A program made the translations under genes and the position numbers. Positions 52,516 through 61,157 of a DNA stretch of 64,000 nt are shown piece by piece. The stretch comes from Pararhizobium qamdonense (GTDB taxonomy: Bacteria; Pseudomonadota; Alphaproteobacteria; Rhizobiales; Rhizobiaceae). The notes beneath the pieces are model-generated. The model saw only the letters and a program-made list of their open reading frames with translations. It made no database searches and was not told the origin of the DNA. How positions within the stretch are numbered: the first letter of the stretch is position 1; each line of letters opens with the position of its first letter. Where the stretch lies: NCBI RefSeq assembly GCF_029277445.1, contig NZ_CP119566.1, forward strand, positions 2,420,001 through 2,484,000. Direction: 5' to 3'.

Positions 52516-53346
52516 TCACCGCTTCAAATGCCGTGTCAGGCGGGTTTCGATCCAGGCCCAGAGATTGCGCAGCAGTTCCACCATGATCAGGTAGAGGACG
52601 GCGGCCCAGAGGTACATCTGGAAATCATAGGTGCGGGAAAAGGCGCGGCGGGTTTCGCCCATCAGGTCGAAGACGGTGACGATCGCGACGATGGCCGAGC
52701 CCTTGATCATCAGGATGATCTCGTTGCCATAGGGCCGAAGGGCGACGATCATCGCTTGCGGCAGGATGATCTTGAAGAAGGCAACGCCTTTGGGCAGGCC
52801 AAGGGCGGCGGCGCCTTCATGCTGGCCGCGCGGCACGCTTTCGATGGCGCCGCGCAGGATTTCGGCCTGGTAGGCGGCGGTGTTCAGCGTGAAGGTGAAG
52901 AGTGCGCAGAACCAGGCATCCTTGAACAGCGACCAGAGCCCGACGGCCTCCAGATAGGGCCGGAAACTGCCCAGGCCGTAATAGACGAGGAAGAGCTGGG
53001 TGATCAGCGGCGTGCCACGGAAAAAATAGACATAGCCATAGGCGATCCAGGACAGAACCTTGTTTTTGGTCATCCGGCCATAGGCGATCGGCAGCGAAAG
53101 GATTGCGCCCAGCACGATCGAAATGCTGACCAGCGTCAGCGTGACGCGCAAGCCGGACAGGAAGCTCGGGCCGTATTTGGCGAATTTTTCAGGGCTCCAG
53201 GAATCGACGACGAACAGGAAGATGCCGACGGAGACAGCCAGCCAAACGCCGAGCAGGGCGCGGCCAAGCAGGCGGCTGAACGTGTAACGCCTTACCGCTT
53301 CCGGCGGTGGCGGCAGGGCAGGCAGCATGGTTTCGGCATGGCTCAT
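52516..53346 (-). CDS. Polar amino acid ABC transporter permease (HisM/ArtM-type)
   Basis: A 276-residue inner-membrane protein with five or six helices. The family motifs are LRVTLTLVSISIVLGAIL, YVYFFRGTPLITQLFLVYYG and the EAA-like loop GQHEGAAALGLPKGVAFFKI. It starts at 53346 with an ATGA overlap with the preceding permease gene; a longer frame upstream reads through that gene and is rejected. It forms the second half of the permease dimer. Confidence 0.9.
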   Translation of the reverse strand: MSHAETMLPALPPPPEAVRRYTFSRLLGRALLGVWLAVSVGIFLFVVDSWSPEKFAKYGPSFLSGLRVTLTLVSISIVLGAILSLPIAYGRMTKNKVLSWIAYGYVYFFRGTPLITQLFLVYYGLGSFRPYLEAVGLWSLFKDAWFCALFTFTLNTAAYQAEILRGAIESVPRGQHEGAAALGLPKGVAFFKIILPQAMIVALRPYGNEIILMIKGSAIVAIVTVFDLMGETRRAFSRTYDFQMYLWAAVLYLIMVELLRNLWAWIETRLTRHLKR

Positions 53347-54146
53347 CGGGCAACCTCCGCACGTTTGGTCCAGCGTTCGAGCGCCGAGAAGACGAACGAC
53401 GATACCATCGCCAGGATGAGGAAGAGGAGGCAGGCGATCGAGAAGAATTCGAAGGCATTCTTGGTGACGCGGGCAGCGACACCGGTCTGGCGCAGGATAT
53501 CCGGCAGGCCGATGACGGAGACGAGGGCCGTGTCCTTCAAGAGCGCCATCCAGAGATTGCCAAGTCCCGGCAGCGCGATGCGCACCAGCTGCGGCAGGAC
53601 GATGAGCCGCATGGTCTTGCCGCGATGTAGGCCGAGCGCATCGCCGGCCTCGTACTGGCCGCGCGGAATGGCCTTGAAGGCGGACAGGAGCACTTCCGAG
53701 CAATAGGCGGAGAAGACGACGCCGAGCGCAATCATGCCGGCGATGAAGGCATTGATCTCGACCGGCCCTTCATAGCCCATGGCCGCCATCGCCTGCTGGG
53801 CGACGATCTGCAGCCCATAGTAGACGATGAACAGCGTCAGAAGCTCCGGCAGGCCGCGAAAGATCGTGGTGTAAATATTGGTCGCCAGCCGTAGAGATTT
53901 TTCTTCCGATTGTTTTGCCAGCGCGATGAAGAAGCCGAGGAAAAGCCCGATCGGCAAGGTGCAGATCGCCAGGCTCGCGGTGATCATGAAACCATAGGCG
54001 ATCTCGTCGCCCCAACCGGTATCGCCGCAGGCCAACAGCGTCTCTTGCGCGAATAGCCGGAAGATGCCGATCGGGCCGCACATCGGATCGATGATGCTGG
54101 CGAACCACGAGACAATGGAAGAGAGGGCAGCAAAAGCAGCCTGCAT
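53343..54146 (-). CDS. Polar amino acid ABC transporter permease (HisQ/ArtQ-type)
   Basis: A 267-residue membrane protein. Motifs are TIFRGLPELLTLFIVYYGLQ and the EAA-like IPRGQYEAGDALGLHRGKTM. It follows the binding-protein gene after a gap of 173 bases that holds a hairpin, and overlaps the second permease by four bases. No ATP-binding subunit gene follows, so the ATPase (HisP/ArtP/GlnQ-type) must be encoded elsewhere. Confidence 0.9.
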   Translation of the reverse strand: MQAAFAALSSIVSWFASIIDPMCGPIGIFRLFAQETLLACGDTGWGDEIAYGFMITASLAICTLPIGLFLGFFIALAKQSEEKSLRLATNIYTTIFRGLPELLTLFIVYYGLQIVAQQAMAAMGYEGPVEINAFIAGMIALGVVFSAYCSEVLLSAFKAIPRGQYEAGDALGLHRGKTMRLIVLPQLVRIALPGLGNLWMALLKDTALVSVIGLPDILRQTGVAARVTKNAFEFFSIACLLFLILAMVSSFVFSALERWTKRAEVAR

Positions 54147-54270
54147 CAGTCTGATTTCCCCTGTATCGCGTCTTTTGCGCGCTTATTGTTATTCTGCGTT
54201 GTCAAACCGGATACTCGTCAGATCAATGCGGCACCAGAATGCGCCGCACTAAACTCACGAGAATCTAGAA

Positions 54271-54295
54271 TGGCGGAAGGGCAGGCCTTCCGCCA
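54271..54295 (-). terminator. Intercistronic hairpin after the amino acid binding-protein gene
   Basis: TGGCGGAAGG (54271-54280) and CCTTCCGCCA (54286-54295) form a perfect 10-bp stem with a 5-base loop, 25 bases after the stop of the binding-protein gene. On the reverse strand the stem is followed by TTCTAGATT, not a clean T tract. Confidence 0.65.
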
Positions 54296-54319
54296 TCATA
54301 TTTCAGCAACAGCTCAAGA

Positions 54320-55102
54320 TTAATCGCCGTAAACGTCGAAGTCGAAATATTTGTCAGCGACTTCCTTATACTTGCCATTGGCGCGGATGGCTGCAATCGC
54401 CGTGTTGAACTTGTCCTTCAACGCGGTATCGCCCTTGCGCACGGCAATGCCGGCACCGATGCCGTTGATTTCCGGATCGGGCTTCAGGGCCTTCAGGAGC
54501 TTGCAGCAAGCGCCATCGGCCGTCTTCAGCCACGATGTCAGGACGACGACGTCATCGATGACCGCATCGACGCGGCCATTGGCGACGTCAAGCTTGTACT
54601 CGTCGGGGGTCGGATAGAGCTTCAGCTCCGATTCCTTGAAGAAGGCTTCGGCATAGTTGGAGTGCGTCGTCGAGGACTGTGCGCCCAGCGACTTGCCGGC
54701 GAGGCCAGCTTCGGTCGCTTCGGTGATCGGCGAATCCTTCGGAACGACGATGGCCGGGCCGGTATTGTAGTATTTGTTGGTGAAATCGACCTTTTCCATC
54801 CGCTCCGGCGTGATCGACATCGAAGCGATGATGGCATCGAACTTCTTGGCGAGCAGAGCCGGAATGATGCCGTCCCAATCCTGGGTGACGAAGGTGCATT
54901 CGGCCTTCATCTCGACGCAGAGCGCCTTGGCGATATCGACATCGAAGCCGGTCAGGGTGCCGTCGGCTTCCAGATTGTTGAAGGGCGGGTAGGCGCCTTC
55001 CGTACCGATGACGATTTTTTCGCCATCGGCCATGGCGGAGCCTGCCATCAGCGCGAAAACGGCAGCGGAAGCGGCCATGGCGAGACGTCTGGAAATACGC
55101 AT
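54320..55102 (-). CDS. Polar amino acid ABC transporter substrate-binding protein (ArtJ/HisJ-type)
   Basis: A 260-residue periplasmic protein with a signal peptide (SRRLAMAASAAVFALMAGSA, cleaved near AMA-DG). The mature protein starts KIVIGTEGAYPPFNNLEADG, then has FDVDIAKALCVEMKAECTFV and DFTNKYYNTGPAIVV, all typical of lysine/arginine/ornithine-type binding proteins. Cys residues near 62 and 69 could pair. A cationic amino acid or octopine-like ligand is likely, but the exact ligand is unknown. It starts the three-gene transport operon. Confidence 0.92.
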   Translation of the reverse strand: MRISRRLAMAASAAVFALMAGSAMADGEKIVIGTEGAYPPFNNLEADGTLTGFDVDIAKALCVEMKAECTFVTQDWDGIIPALLAKKFDAIIASMSITPERMEKVDFTNKYYNTGPAIVVPKDSPITEATEAGLAGKSLGAQSSTTHSNYAEAFFKESELKLYPTPDEYKLDVANGRVDAVIDDVVVLTSWLKTADGACCKLLKALKPDPEINGIGAGIAVRKGDTALKDKFNTAIAAIRANGKYKEVADKYFDFDVYGD

Positions 55103-55486
55103 TGTGATCCTCTCTGTTGGCGGACAGCCGGTTTCTTGTTCTTAACGGCCGCCGGTAAGCCAACCGTCTTTGCGGTCGGGCTGGCGCGATATTCCTACGC
55201 TTTAAATGGAAAAATCAACAGTAAAGCAGTGCTGCCTTGATGAAAAGTCTGCACATCTTCATGCCGTCGCACTGGTTGCGCCGGGATGCAGGCCTATGTC
55301 TGGCGAAGATGAACGTAACATTCATGCTGAGTTAATGCAGGTTTCGCTAATCAACCATGTCTGATTTGAGCCGGTTCGCCTTTTTTTCACCGCCTGGCCT
55401 GTCCAAAGAGCGGTGAGGGACGGACGGTGGGGATGCCCCTCCGGTTCAACGCAACGAAAACGGGACCTCTGAAGGAGGAGACATTT
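55103..55486. other. Intergenic region between amino acid importer and OmpA-family gene
   Basis: About 385 bases between divergent genes. It is relatively AT-rich around 55190-55340 and probably holds both promoters. No small gene or repeat was recognised. Confidence 0.5.
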
Positions 55487-57712
55487 ATGAGCATCCGATC
55501 CAAACTTTTCGCCACCGTGGCGTTTCCCATGCTGTCGATTTCGGTCGCCATCCAGCCGGCTTTGGCCGACAGTCTGATGAAGCCGTTCGAAGTCGCGCAG
55601 GAAGATGGCGCAGCGCAAGCCGATGGCGGCGAACAGGCGCCGGAAGACGTGATCAAGAAGCGCCGCCCGCGCGCCGAACAGTCCGAAGAACAGCCGGCGG
55701 AAAACCAGGAACAGGAGCCGAGCCGCGCCGAGCGCCGCAAGCAGCGCGCCGAACAGCAGCAGGAGCAGGCTCAGCCCGAACAGGAAGCCCAGCCGGCGCA
55801 GGAAGAACAGCCAAGCCGCGCCGAACGCCGCAAGCAGCGGGCTGAACAGCAGCAGCAAGAGGAACAGGCCCAGCCGTCCGGCGACGATGGCGCCGCAGCG
55901 GCTGCCGAAGAAAAGGCCAGGGCGCGTGCCGAGCGCAAGAAACAGCAGGCCGAACAGCAGCAGGAGCAGCCCTCCGGTGACGACGGCGCTGCAGCGGCTG
56001 CCGAGGAAAAGGCCAAGACCCGTGCCGAGCGCCGCAAGCAGAAGGCTGAGCAGCAACAGCAGGAGCAGCAATCCGAACAGGCGCAGCCCTCTGGGGACGA
56101 TGGGGCGGCAACGGCTGCCGAAGAGAAGGCCAAGGCCCGCGCTGAACGCAAAAAACAGCAGGCCGAGCAGCAGCAGGAAGAACAGGCTGAGCCTTCCGAT
56201 GATGACAACAGCAAGGCTTCCCGGCAGGAAAAAGCCAGGGATCGTGCCGAGCGCAAGAAGAAGTTGGAGGAAGAGCAGCGGACTGCTCCTTCGCGCGACG
56301 ACGCGGAACTACAGAAAGCCGCCGAGGAGAAAGCGCGTATCCGCGCTGAAAGAAAGGCGCGCGAACAGGCCGAGCAGCAGGAGGAAGGTCAGCAGGATGG
56401 CCAGGAGCCGGCAGCCGGGGGCGCTTTGCGTCCGGCCATCGACGGTGATGCGGAGCCCGCCAAGCGTCCCGATCGCCGCAAGCCGATCCCGGAGGTTGTC
56501 GATACCCGCAGCCAGGAGGAAAAGCAGGAGATCGCCCGCGATCCATCCAAGAGCGACGAAACCGTCGTGCTTCCGGTCGACAATGGCGCAGCCGTTCTCG
56601 ACAGCGACAAGGATGCCGACAATGCCGACGGCAATGCGCGCGAAAACCGCCGCAAGCAGCGTGAGCGTGCCCGTGCAGAGGACGATAATGTCGAGGTTCC
56701 GAAGAGCGATGCCGAAGCGCAGTCGCGGCGCAACGACCGCCGTCCGACCCGCGAGGAACTGGGCGCCAATCTGAAGGAAGAAGGCCGCCGTGTCGACCGG
56801 GAGCCGGAATTCGGCGTCAACGACCTGATCGATGCCTTTACCGGCAATGGCGGACGGCGTCCGCGCATCGATGAGAGCCGCGACAACCGCACGGTTATCG
56901 ATTTCGGCGACCAGATCATCGTTCGAAGCGACGACCGCCCGCGTCTGCGCCGCAACGCGCAGGAAACCTACTATGAAGAATTGTCGCGCGGCCGGTCCCG
57001 CGAGACGATCGAGCGGCCGAACGGCGTGCGGATCGTGACGGTCTACAATCGCTACGGCGATATCATGCAGCGCTCGCGGATCGACCAGGACGGCCGCGAA
57101 TATCTGATGATCTATGCGCCGGAAGCCGATGAGGGTCCGCGCCCGCCGGCCTATGACGTCGGTGAGGATCTGCCGCCGATGCGCCTGCGCGTGCCGGTTC
57201 GCGATTACATCATCGATACGTCGAGCGAGCCTGACCGCGATTACTATGACTTCCTCGCCGAACCGCCGGTGGAGCAGGTCGAGCGTACCTATACGATCGA
57301 CGAGGTGAAGAACTCTGCCCGTATCCGCGACAAGGTGCGCCGTATCGATCTTGATACGATCACCTTTGCGACCGGCAGCGCCGAAGTTCCGTTGTCGCAG
57401 GCAAAAACCCTGCGCAAGGTGGCCGATGCGATGCTGGAAGTGATCGAGAAGGATCCGGGCGAAACCTTCTTCATCGAAGGCCATACGGATGCCGTCGGTG
57501 GCGACGAGCCGAACCTGGTGCTCTCGGACGAGCGCGCCGAATCGGTCGCTTCGCTGCTGAGTGAAGTCTATGACATCCCGGCCGAAAACCTGGTCACACA
57601 GGGCTATGGCGAGCGTTTCCTGAAGGTGCGCACGCAAGGGCCAGAGCAGGAGAACCGTCGCGTGACAATCCGCCGCGTGACGCCGCTGGTCCGTCCGGTG
57701 GCCCAGAAATAG
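55487..57712 (+). CDS. OmpA-family outer-membrane protein with long Gln/Arg/Glu-rich repeat region
   Basis: A 741-residue protein. The signal peptide is MSIRSKLFATVAFPMLSISV, cleaved near ALA-D at about 26. The start of the mature part has PFEVAQEDG. Residues about 70-300 consist of repeated units such as RAERRKQRAEQQQ and EEKARARAERKKQQAEQQQ, joined by PSGDDGAAAAAEE, forming a likely long charged coiled coil. A linker follows. The OmpA C-terminal peptidoglycan-binding domain is at about 620-734 (FATGSAEVPLSQAKTL, then FIEGHTDAVGGDEPN and GYGERFLKV). GAAGGAGGAG is just before the ATG at 55487. It is unusual for its repeat length and has no beta-barrel, so it is probably a periplasmic tether. 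Confidence 0.88.
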   Translation: MSIRSKLFATVAFPMLSISVAIQPALADSLMKPFEVAQEDGAAQADGGEQAPEDVIKKRRPRAEQSEEQPAENQEQEPSRAERRKQRAEQQQEQAQPEQEAQPAQEEQPSRAERRKQRAEQQQQEEQAQPSGDDGAAAAAEEKARARAERKKQQAEQQQEQPSGDDGAAAAAEEKAKTRAERRKQKAEQQQQEQQSEQAQPSGDDGAATAAEEKAKARAERKKQQAEQQQEEQAEPSDDDNSKASRQEKARDRAERKKKLEEEQRTAPSRDDAELQKAAEEKARIRAERKAREQAEQQEEGQQDGQEPAAGGALRPAIDGDAEPAKRPDRRKPIPEVVDTRSQEEKQEIARDPSKSDETVVLPVDNGAAVLDSDKDADNADGNARENRRKQRERARAEDDNVEVPKSDAEAQSRRNDRRPTREELGANLKEEGRRVDREPEFGVNDLIDAFTGNGGRRPRIDESRDNRTVIDFGDQIIVRSDDRPRLRRNAQETYYEELSRGRSRETIERPNGVRIVTVYNRYGDIMQRSRIDQDGREYLMIYAPEADEGPRPPAYDVGEDLPPMRLRVPVRDYIIDTSSEPDRDYYDFLAEPPVEQVERTYTIDEVKNSARIRDKVRRIDLDTITFATGSAEVPLSQAKTLRKVADAMLEVIEKDPGETFFIEGHTDAVGGDEPNLVLSDERAESVASLLSEVYDIPAENLVTQGYGERFLKVRTQGPEQENRRVTIRRVTPLVRPVAQK

Positions 57713-57749
57713 CCATAGTCCGGTCTCTCTGCTAGAGATGCCCTGAGCG

Positions 57750-57780
57750 ACGGCCCGGTGCGCAAGCGCCGGGCCGTTTT
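57750..57780 (+). terminator. Terminator after the OmpA-family gene
   Basis: ACGGCCCGG (57750-57758) and CCGGGCCGT (57769-57777) form a 9-bp stem with a 10-base loop, followed by TTT. Confidence 0.8.
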
Positions 57781-57836
57781 GCGTGGTGTTGTTCCCCATC
57801 CCGGCACTCCTGCCGGATTGCATTCGCGAGTTTCCG

Positions 57837-58571
57837 ATGAAAACTGTTCTTGCCGCTCTTTTGATCAGCATGTCCGCCGGTCACGCCTGTCTGGCTGCAA
57901 CCCGGCTGGTGGAGCCGAAGCTGCGGCTTGAAAGCCAGGCGAAGGGGGCCGCACCGCGCGTTGCCCTGACATTCGATGCGTGCAGCGGCAAGACCGACGC
58001 GCGCATCCTGTCGACCCTGATCGAGAACCGCATCCCTGCGACGATCTTCGTGACGGCGCGCTGGCTGAAACGCAACGCCGCAACCATGGCCATCTTCAAG
58101 GCGCATCCGGATCTGTTCGAGATCGAGAATCACGGGGCGATGCATGTTCCGGCGGTCGATCGTCCGGTCTCGATCTATGGCATTGCGGCGGCCGGCAGTG
58201 CGCAGGCGGTTGCGGCGGAAGTTGCCGGCGGTGCGGGCGCGATCGAGGCCGAAGGCCTGCAGCCGCACTGGTTCCGGGGCGCAACGGCGAAATATACCCT
58301 GTCGTCGATCGGGCAGATCCGGCAGATGGGATTTCGCGTCGCCGGCTATTCGGTGAATGGCGATGGCGGTTCGCTGCTTGCGGCAGGCGCTGCACAAAAG
58401 CGGTTTGCCTCTGCCAAGGACGGCGACGTGATCATTGCCCATATCAACCAGCCGGCGCATGCGGCCGGCGACGGCGTCGTCAAGGGCATCCTCGACCTGA
58501 AAACCAAGGGCTACACGTTCGTGCGTCTCGAAGAAGCGACCGAGGACGGCAGCGACGACACGACGAACTGA
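57837..58571 (+). CDS. Polysaccharide deacetylase family protein with altered motif
   Basis: A 244-residue secreted protein. The signal peptide is KTVLAALLISMSAGHACLA. Motif 1 reads LTFDACSGK, in which the usual second Asp of TFDD is Ala; motif 2 keeps the zinc ligands as ENHGAMH. The remaining NodB-like fold includes HWFRGATAKYTLSS and GDVIIAHINQPAHAAGDGV. The change may alter catalysis, although TFDAC variants form a recognisable subgroup in rhizobia. Its polymer substrate is unknown. It has its own start downstream of the OmpA terminator. Confidence 0.87.
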   Translation: MKTVLAALLISMSAGHACLAATRLVEPKLRLESQAKGAAPRVALTFDACSGKTDARILSTLIENRIPATIFVTARWLKRNAATMAIFKAHPDLFEIENHGAMHVPAVDRPVSIYGIAAAGSAQAVAAEVAGGAGAIEAEGLQPHWFRGATAKYTLSSIGQIRQMGFRVAGYSVNGDGGSLLAAGAAQKRFASAKDGDVIIAHINQPAHAAGDGVVKGILDLKTKGYTFVRLEEATEDGSDDTTN

Positions 58572-58581
58572 TCGCCGAAAA

Positions 58582-59118
58582 TCATTCCGGCTGTTTTGCC
58601 AGTCCCGTGGTCTGCTCGATGAAATCGGCGATCGCCAGCGTGTCGTTCAGATCGAAGACCGTGAGGCCGCTGTCTTCGACCGGGTGATCGGCGGCAATCG
58701 CGACAATGTGCGGATCTGTGGGAGCGAGCGGTTCGCGGTTCCTGGAGTCCAGCCGCCGGGCCTCGATCTTCGGGATCGGCTCGCGCTTGTAGCCTTCGAT
58801 CAGCACGAGATCGCAGGGCGCCAAGCGCGCAAGAATTTCCGGGAATGTCGGCTCGGGCGCACCGCGCAACTCGTGCATGATGGCATAGCGCGTGCCCGAG
58901 ACGATGGTCACCTCATGGGCACCGGCCTCGCGATGGCGAAAGCTGTCGGCGCCGACCTTGTCGATGTCGAAATCATGGTGGGCATGCTTGACCGTCGAGA
59001 CGCGGTAGCCGCGGCGCGTCAGTTCGGTGACAAGGCGCACGGCAAGACCGGTCTTGCCGGAATTCTTCCAGCCGGCGATGCCGAAGACTTTTGGACCCAT
59101 GGTTTCCAGCTCTGTCAT
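58582..59118 (-). CDS. mobB: Molybdopterin-guanine dinucleotide biosynthesis protein MobB
   Basis: A 178-residue P-loop GTPase. Walker A is GWKNSGKTGL (about 17-26). HHDFDIDKVGADSFRHREAG and DLVLIEGYKREPIPKIE match MobB. It binds GTP and assists MobA in adding GMP to molybdopterin. Its start overlaps the mobA stop, so mobA-mobB are translationally coupled. Confidence 0.93.
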   Translation of the reverse strand: MTELETMGPKVFGIAGWKNSGKTGLAVRLVTELTRRGYRVSTVKHAHHDFDIDKVGADSFRHREAGAHEVTIVSGTRYAIMHELRGAPEPTFPEILARLAPCDLVLIEGYKREPIPKIEARRLDSRNREPLAPTDPHIVAIAADHPVEDSGLTVFDLNDTLAIADFIEQTTGLAKQPE

Positions 59119-59771
59119 TGCTCAAGCCCCTCGATCAGCGGCAACCAGCGCTGCGCCATTTCAAGGTCTGCCTTTGTGTTGATATTGAAGAACGGGTCGA
59201 TCGGGCCGTCCACGGTTTCGATCACCGGGAATTCGGCCTTTTCAAACGGGTGGCTTTCGATGAAACCACGCACCCGGCGCTTTTCGTCGGTCAGGAGCCA
59301 ATGTTCGAGCGCATCGGCCAGGGCAACCGGCCAAAGCGCAAAGACCGGATGCATGATGCCGGCCGAAGTGGCAACGGCGATCTGGCCGGGGCGGGTCAGC
59401 GCCTGTTGAAGCCGGGCAACGAGATCACGCGGAAAGAATGGCGTGTCGGTCGGAACGGTAGCGATGTGGCTGGCAATCGGCAAATGCCGCGCCGCATGCC
59501 GCATTCCCGACAGCACCCCTGCCATCGGCCCGACATGGCCCGGAACCGTATCGGCAAACACGGTGATGCCGGGCGCAAGGTTCAAGCCACCTTTATTGCT
59601 GTTGACGCTGAGGCCGTCCGTCTGGGGCGCGAGACGTTCGATGACATGGTGCACAAGCGGCTTATCCCCCAGCATCACTGCGGCCTTGTCCTCACCCATG
59701 CGCGACGACAGGCCGCCGGCGAGCACGACGCCACGTGGGAGATGAGATGGCGGGCTTGCCGGTAGGCTCAT
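59115..59771 (-). CDS. mobA: Molybdenum cofactor guanylyltransferase MobA
   Basis: A 218-residue nucleotidyltransferase. The GTP-binding signature is VLAGGLSSRMGEDKA (about 16-30), then HVGPMAGVLSGM and TVPTDTPFFP. It attaches GMP to molybdopterin to form the bis-MGD cofactor used by nitrate reductase and DMSO reductase family enzymes. ATG 59771 was chosen over an upstream start that lacks family resemblance. It is followed by mobB. Confidence 0.94.
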   Translation of the reverse strand: MSLPASPPSHLPRGVVLAGGLSSRMGEDKAAVMLGDKPLVHHVIERLAPQTDGLSVNSNKGGLNLAPGITVFADTVPGHVGPMAGVLSGMRHAARHLPIASHIATVPTDTPFFPRDLVARLQQALTRPGQIAVATSAGIMHPVFALWPVALADALEHWLLTDEKRRVRGFIESHPFEKAEFPVIETVDGPIDPFFNINTKADLEMAQRWLPLIEGLEQ

Positions 59772-59796
59772 GACACTGTCCTGCCTTTTGATAGGT

Positions 59797-60702
59797 TCAT
59801 TTCGGCGATCCCGGTTGCGATTGCTGCGCAAGCGCGATCCGGCGCTTGTTTTCGCGGGCGAATGTATAAAGCCCCGAACCGATGATGATCGCAACGCCGG
59901 TGACCATCCATACATCCGGCTCCTCGGCAAAGAACAGGATGCCGATGCTGATCGACCAGATCAGGCTGGTATAGCGGAACGGCGCTACGATGGCGATTTC
60001 GCCGTTGCGCATGGCCAGAACGATACATTGATAGCCGACTAACAACAGCAGGCTGGCCCCGGCCAGAATGCCGATCGAGGTCATCGTCATCGGTTGCCAG
60101 CCGCCGAGCGGCACGATGAGAATAGCACCGGTTACGGTGATCACGGTGGCGGTAATCACGGAAATGAACAGGGAGGGGATCGCAGGATCGATCCGGCGGG
60201 TGCACAGATCGCGGATCGCTGCGAAGACGACGGAGACGACGACGCTTAAAGCCGCGACTGTGAAGCCTTCCGGGCCGGGCCTGAGAATGATGAGCACGCC
60301 AACAAAGCCGATGAGGATCGCCAGCCAGCGCCGCCAGCCCACGGGTTCACCGAGAAACAGCGCCGCCCCCAAAGTGACCGCCAGCGGCAGCGCCTGTAGG
60401 ATCGCCGAGGCATTGGCGAGCGGGATCTGCCCGAGTGCATAGATATAGGAGATGGAGGCGCCGACCTCGGCGGCGATCCGCAGCGCAATGACCGGCGAGC
60501 GGATCAGCCGGAACGAACGCAACGCGCCGAAATGGCGCGCCAAGAGCAGAACCAGCACCGATGTGAAGAAGCCGCGCACCAGCATGATCTGGCCGGCATT
60601 CATCACGCCGGTGACGGACTTGATCAGCGCGTCGTTGCAGGTGAAGCCTGCCATGGCCAGGCACATGAAGATGGCGCCGCGGAAATTTGCGGTAGGTTGC
60701 AT
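59797..60702 (-). CDS. EamA/DMT family transporter
   Basis: A 301-residue protein with ten predicted helices in two EamA repeats. The first is GAIFMCLAMAGFTCNDALIK, and the second centres on WSISIGILFFAEEPDVWMV. LGQIPLANASAILQALPLAV is a conserved middle segment of RhaT/EamA carriers. The substrate is unknown. The C-terminal tail is polar and basic (RENKRRIALAQQSQ). It lies 25 bases upstream of mobA on the same strand and could be co-transcribed, though a functional link is not obvious. Confidence 0.88.
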   Translation of the reverse strand: MQPTANFRGAIFMCLAMAGFTCNDALIKSVTGVMNAGQIMLVRGFFTSVLVLLLARHFGALRSFRLIRSPVIALRIAAEVGASISYIYALGQIPLANASAILQALPLAVTLGAALFLGEPVGWRRWLAILIGFVGVLIILRPGPEGFTVAALSVVVSVVFAAIRDLCTRRIDPAIPSLFISVITATVITVTGAILIVPLGGWQPMTMTSIGILAGASLLLLVGYQCIVLAMRNGEIAIVAPFRYTSLIWSISIGILFFAEEPDVWMVTGVAIIIGSGLYTFARENKRRIALAQQSQPGSPK

Positions 60703-61157
60703 TCTTTTTACAGGTCCGTTCTCATCGCTGCCCGGTTTCTTGAAACAGCGATGCGGCGGGCTTCAAGTCTGCGCTGCTGGTCGTTGCCTATCTCTAAAGC
60801 ATCGGCGTTTGTTTTATGCAACTGCTATCCCGGTTCTGTTTAAATTGATGGCAGCACTGCAAGAATAGCCAATTCCATTCTCTTTGTAGAACCGTGAAAT
60901 ATGGCCCTGCCGAAATTTTGAGCGCGCTTTTAAACCCTGGGATTTTTGGCGAAATATTAAGTTTCGCTGCCTATCGTGATCAAATTCCGCTGCCCTTCGC
61001 ATGATGCGAATAAGGTTGACGTAACGGACACCTATGTCCGCTCGCCTCAACCGGATGACATTCCGATCAGCGCCATGGCTGCGCCCCGGTTCGTTCGTTC
61101 TCAACCAGAGAGCAATCTGGCGGAAATGTCCGATTTGCTCAACATCTGGAGTTCGGA
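60703..61157. other. Intergenic region before the second chemoreceptor
   Basis: A 455-base gap between divergent genes. It is AT-richer than its surroundings near 60850-60960 and probably holds the chemoreceptor promoter. No gene, repeat or clear sigma-factor motif was recognised. Confidence 0.5.

Noticed and set aside
55322-56071. Leucine-rich hydrophobic open frame opposite the OmpA repeats
   Set aside because: The run of Leu and Phe is the complement of Gln/Glu/Lys codons in the coiled-coil region, not a real membrane protein.
56309-57871. A 520-codon open frame opposite the OmpA-family gene
   Set aside because: Antisense shadow across the OmpA domain and the downstream terminator; no family resemblance.
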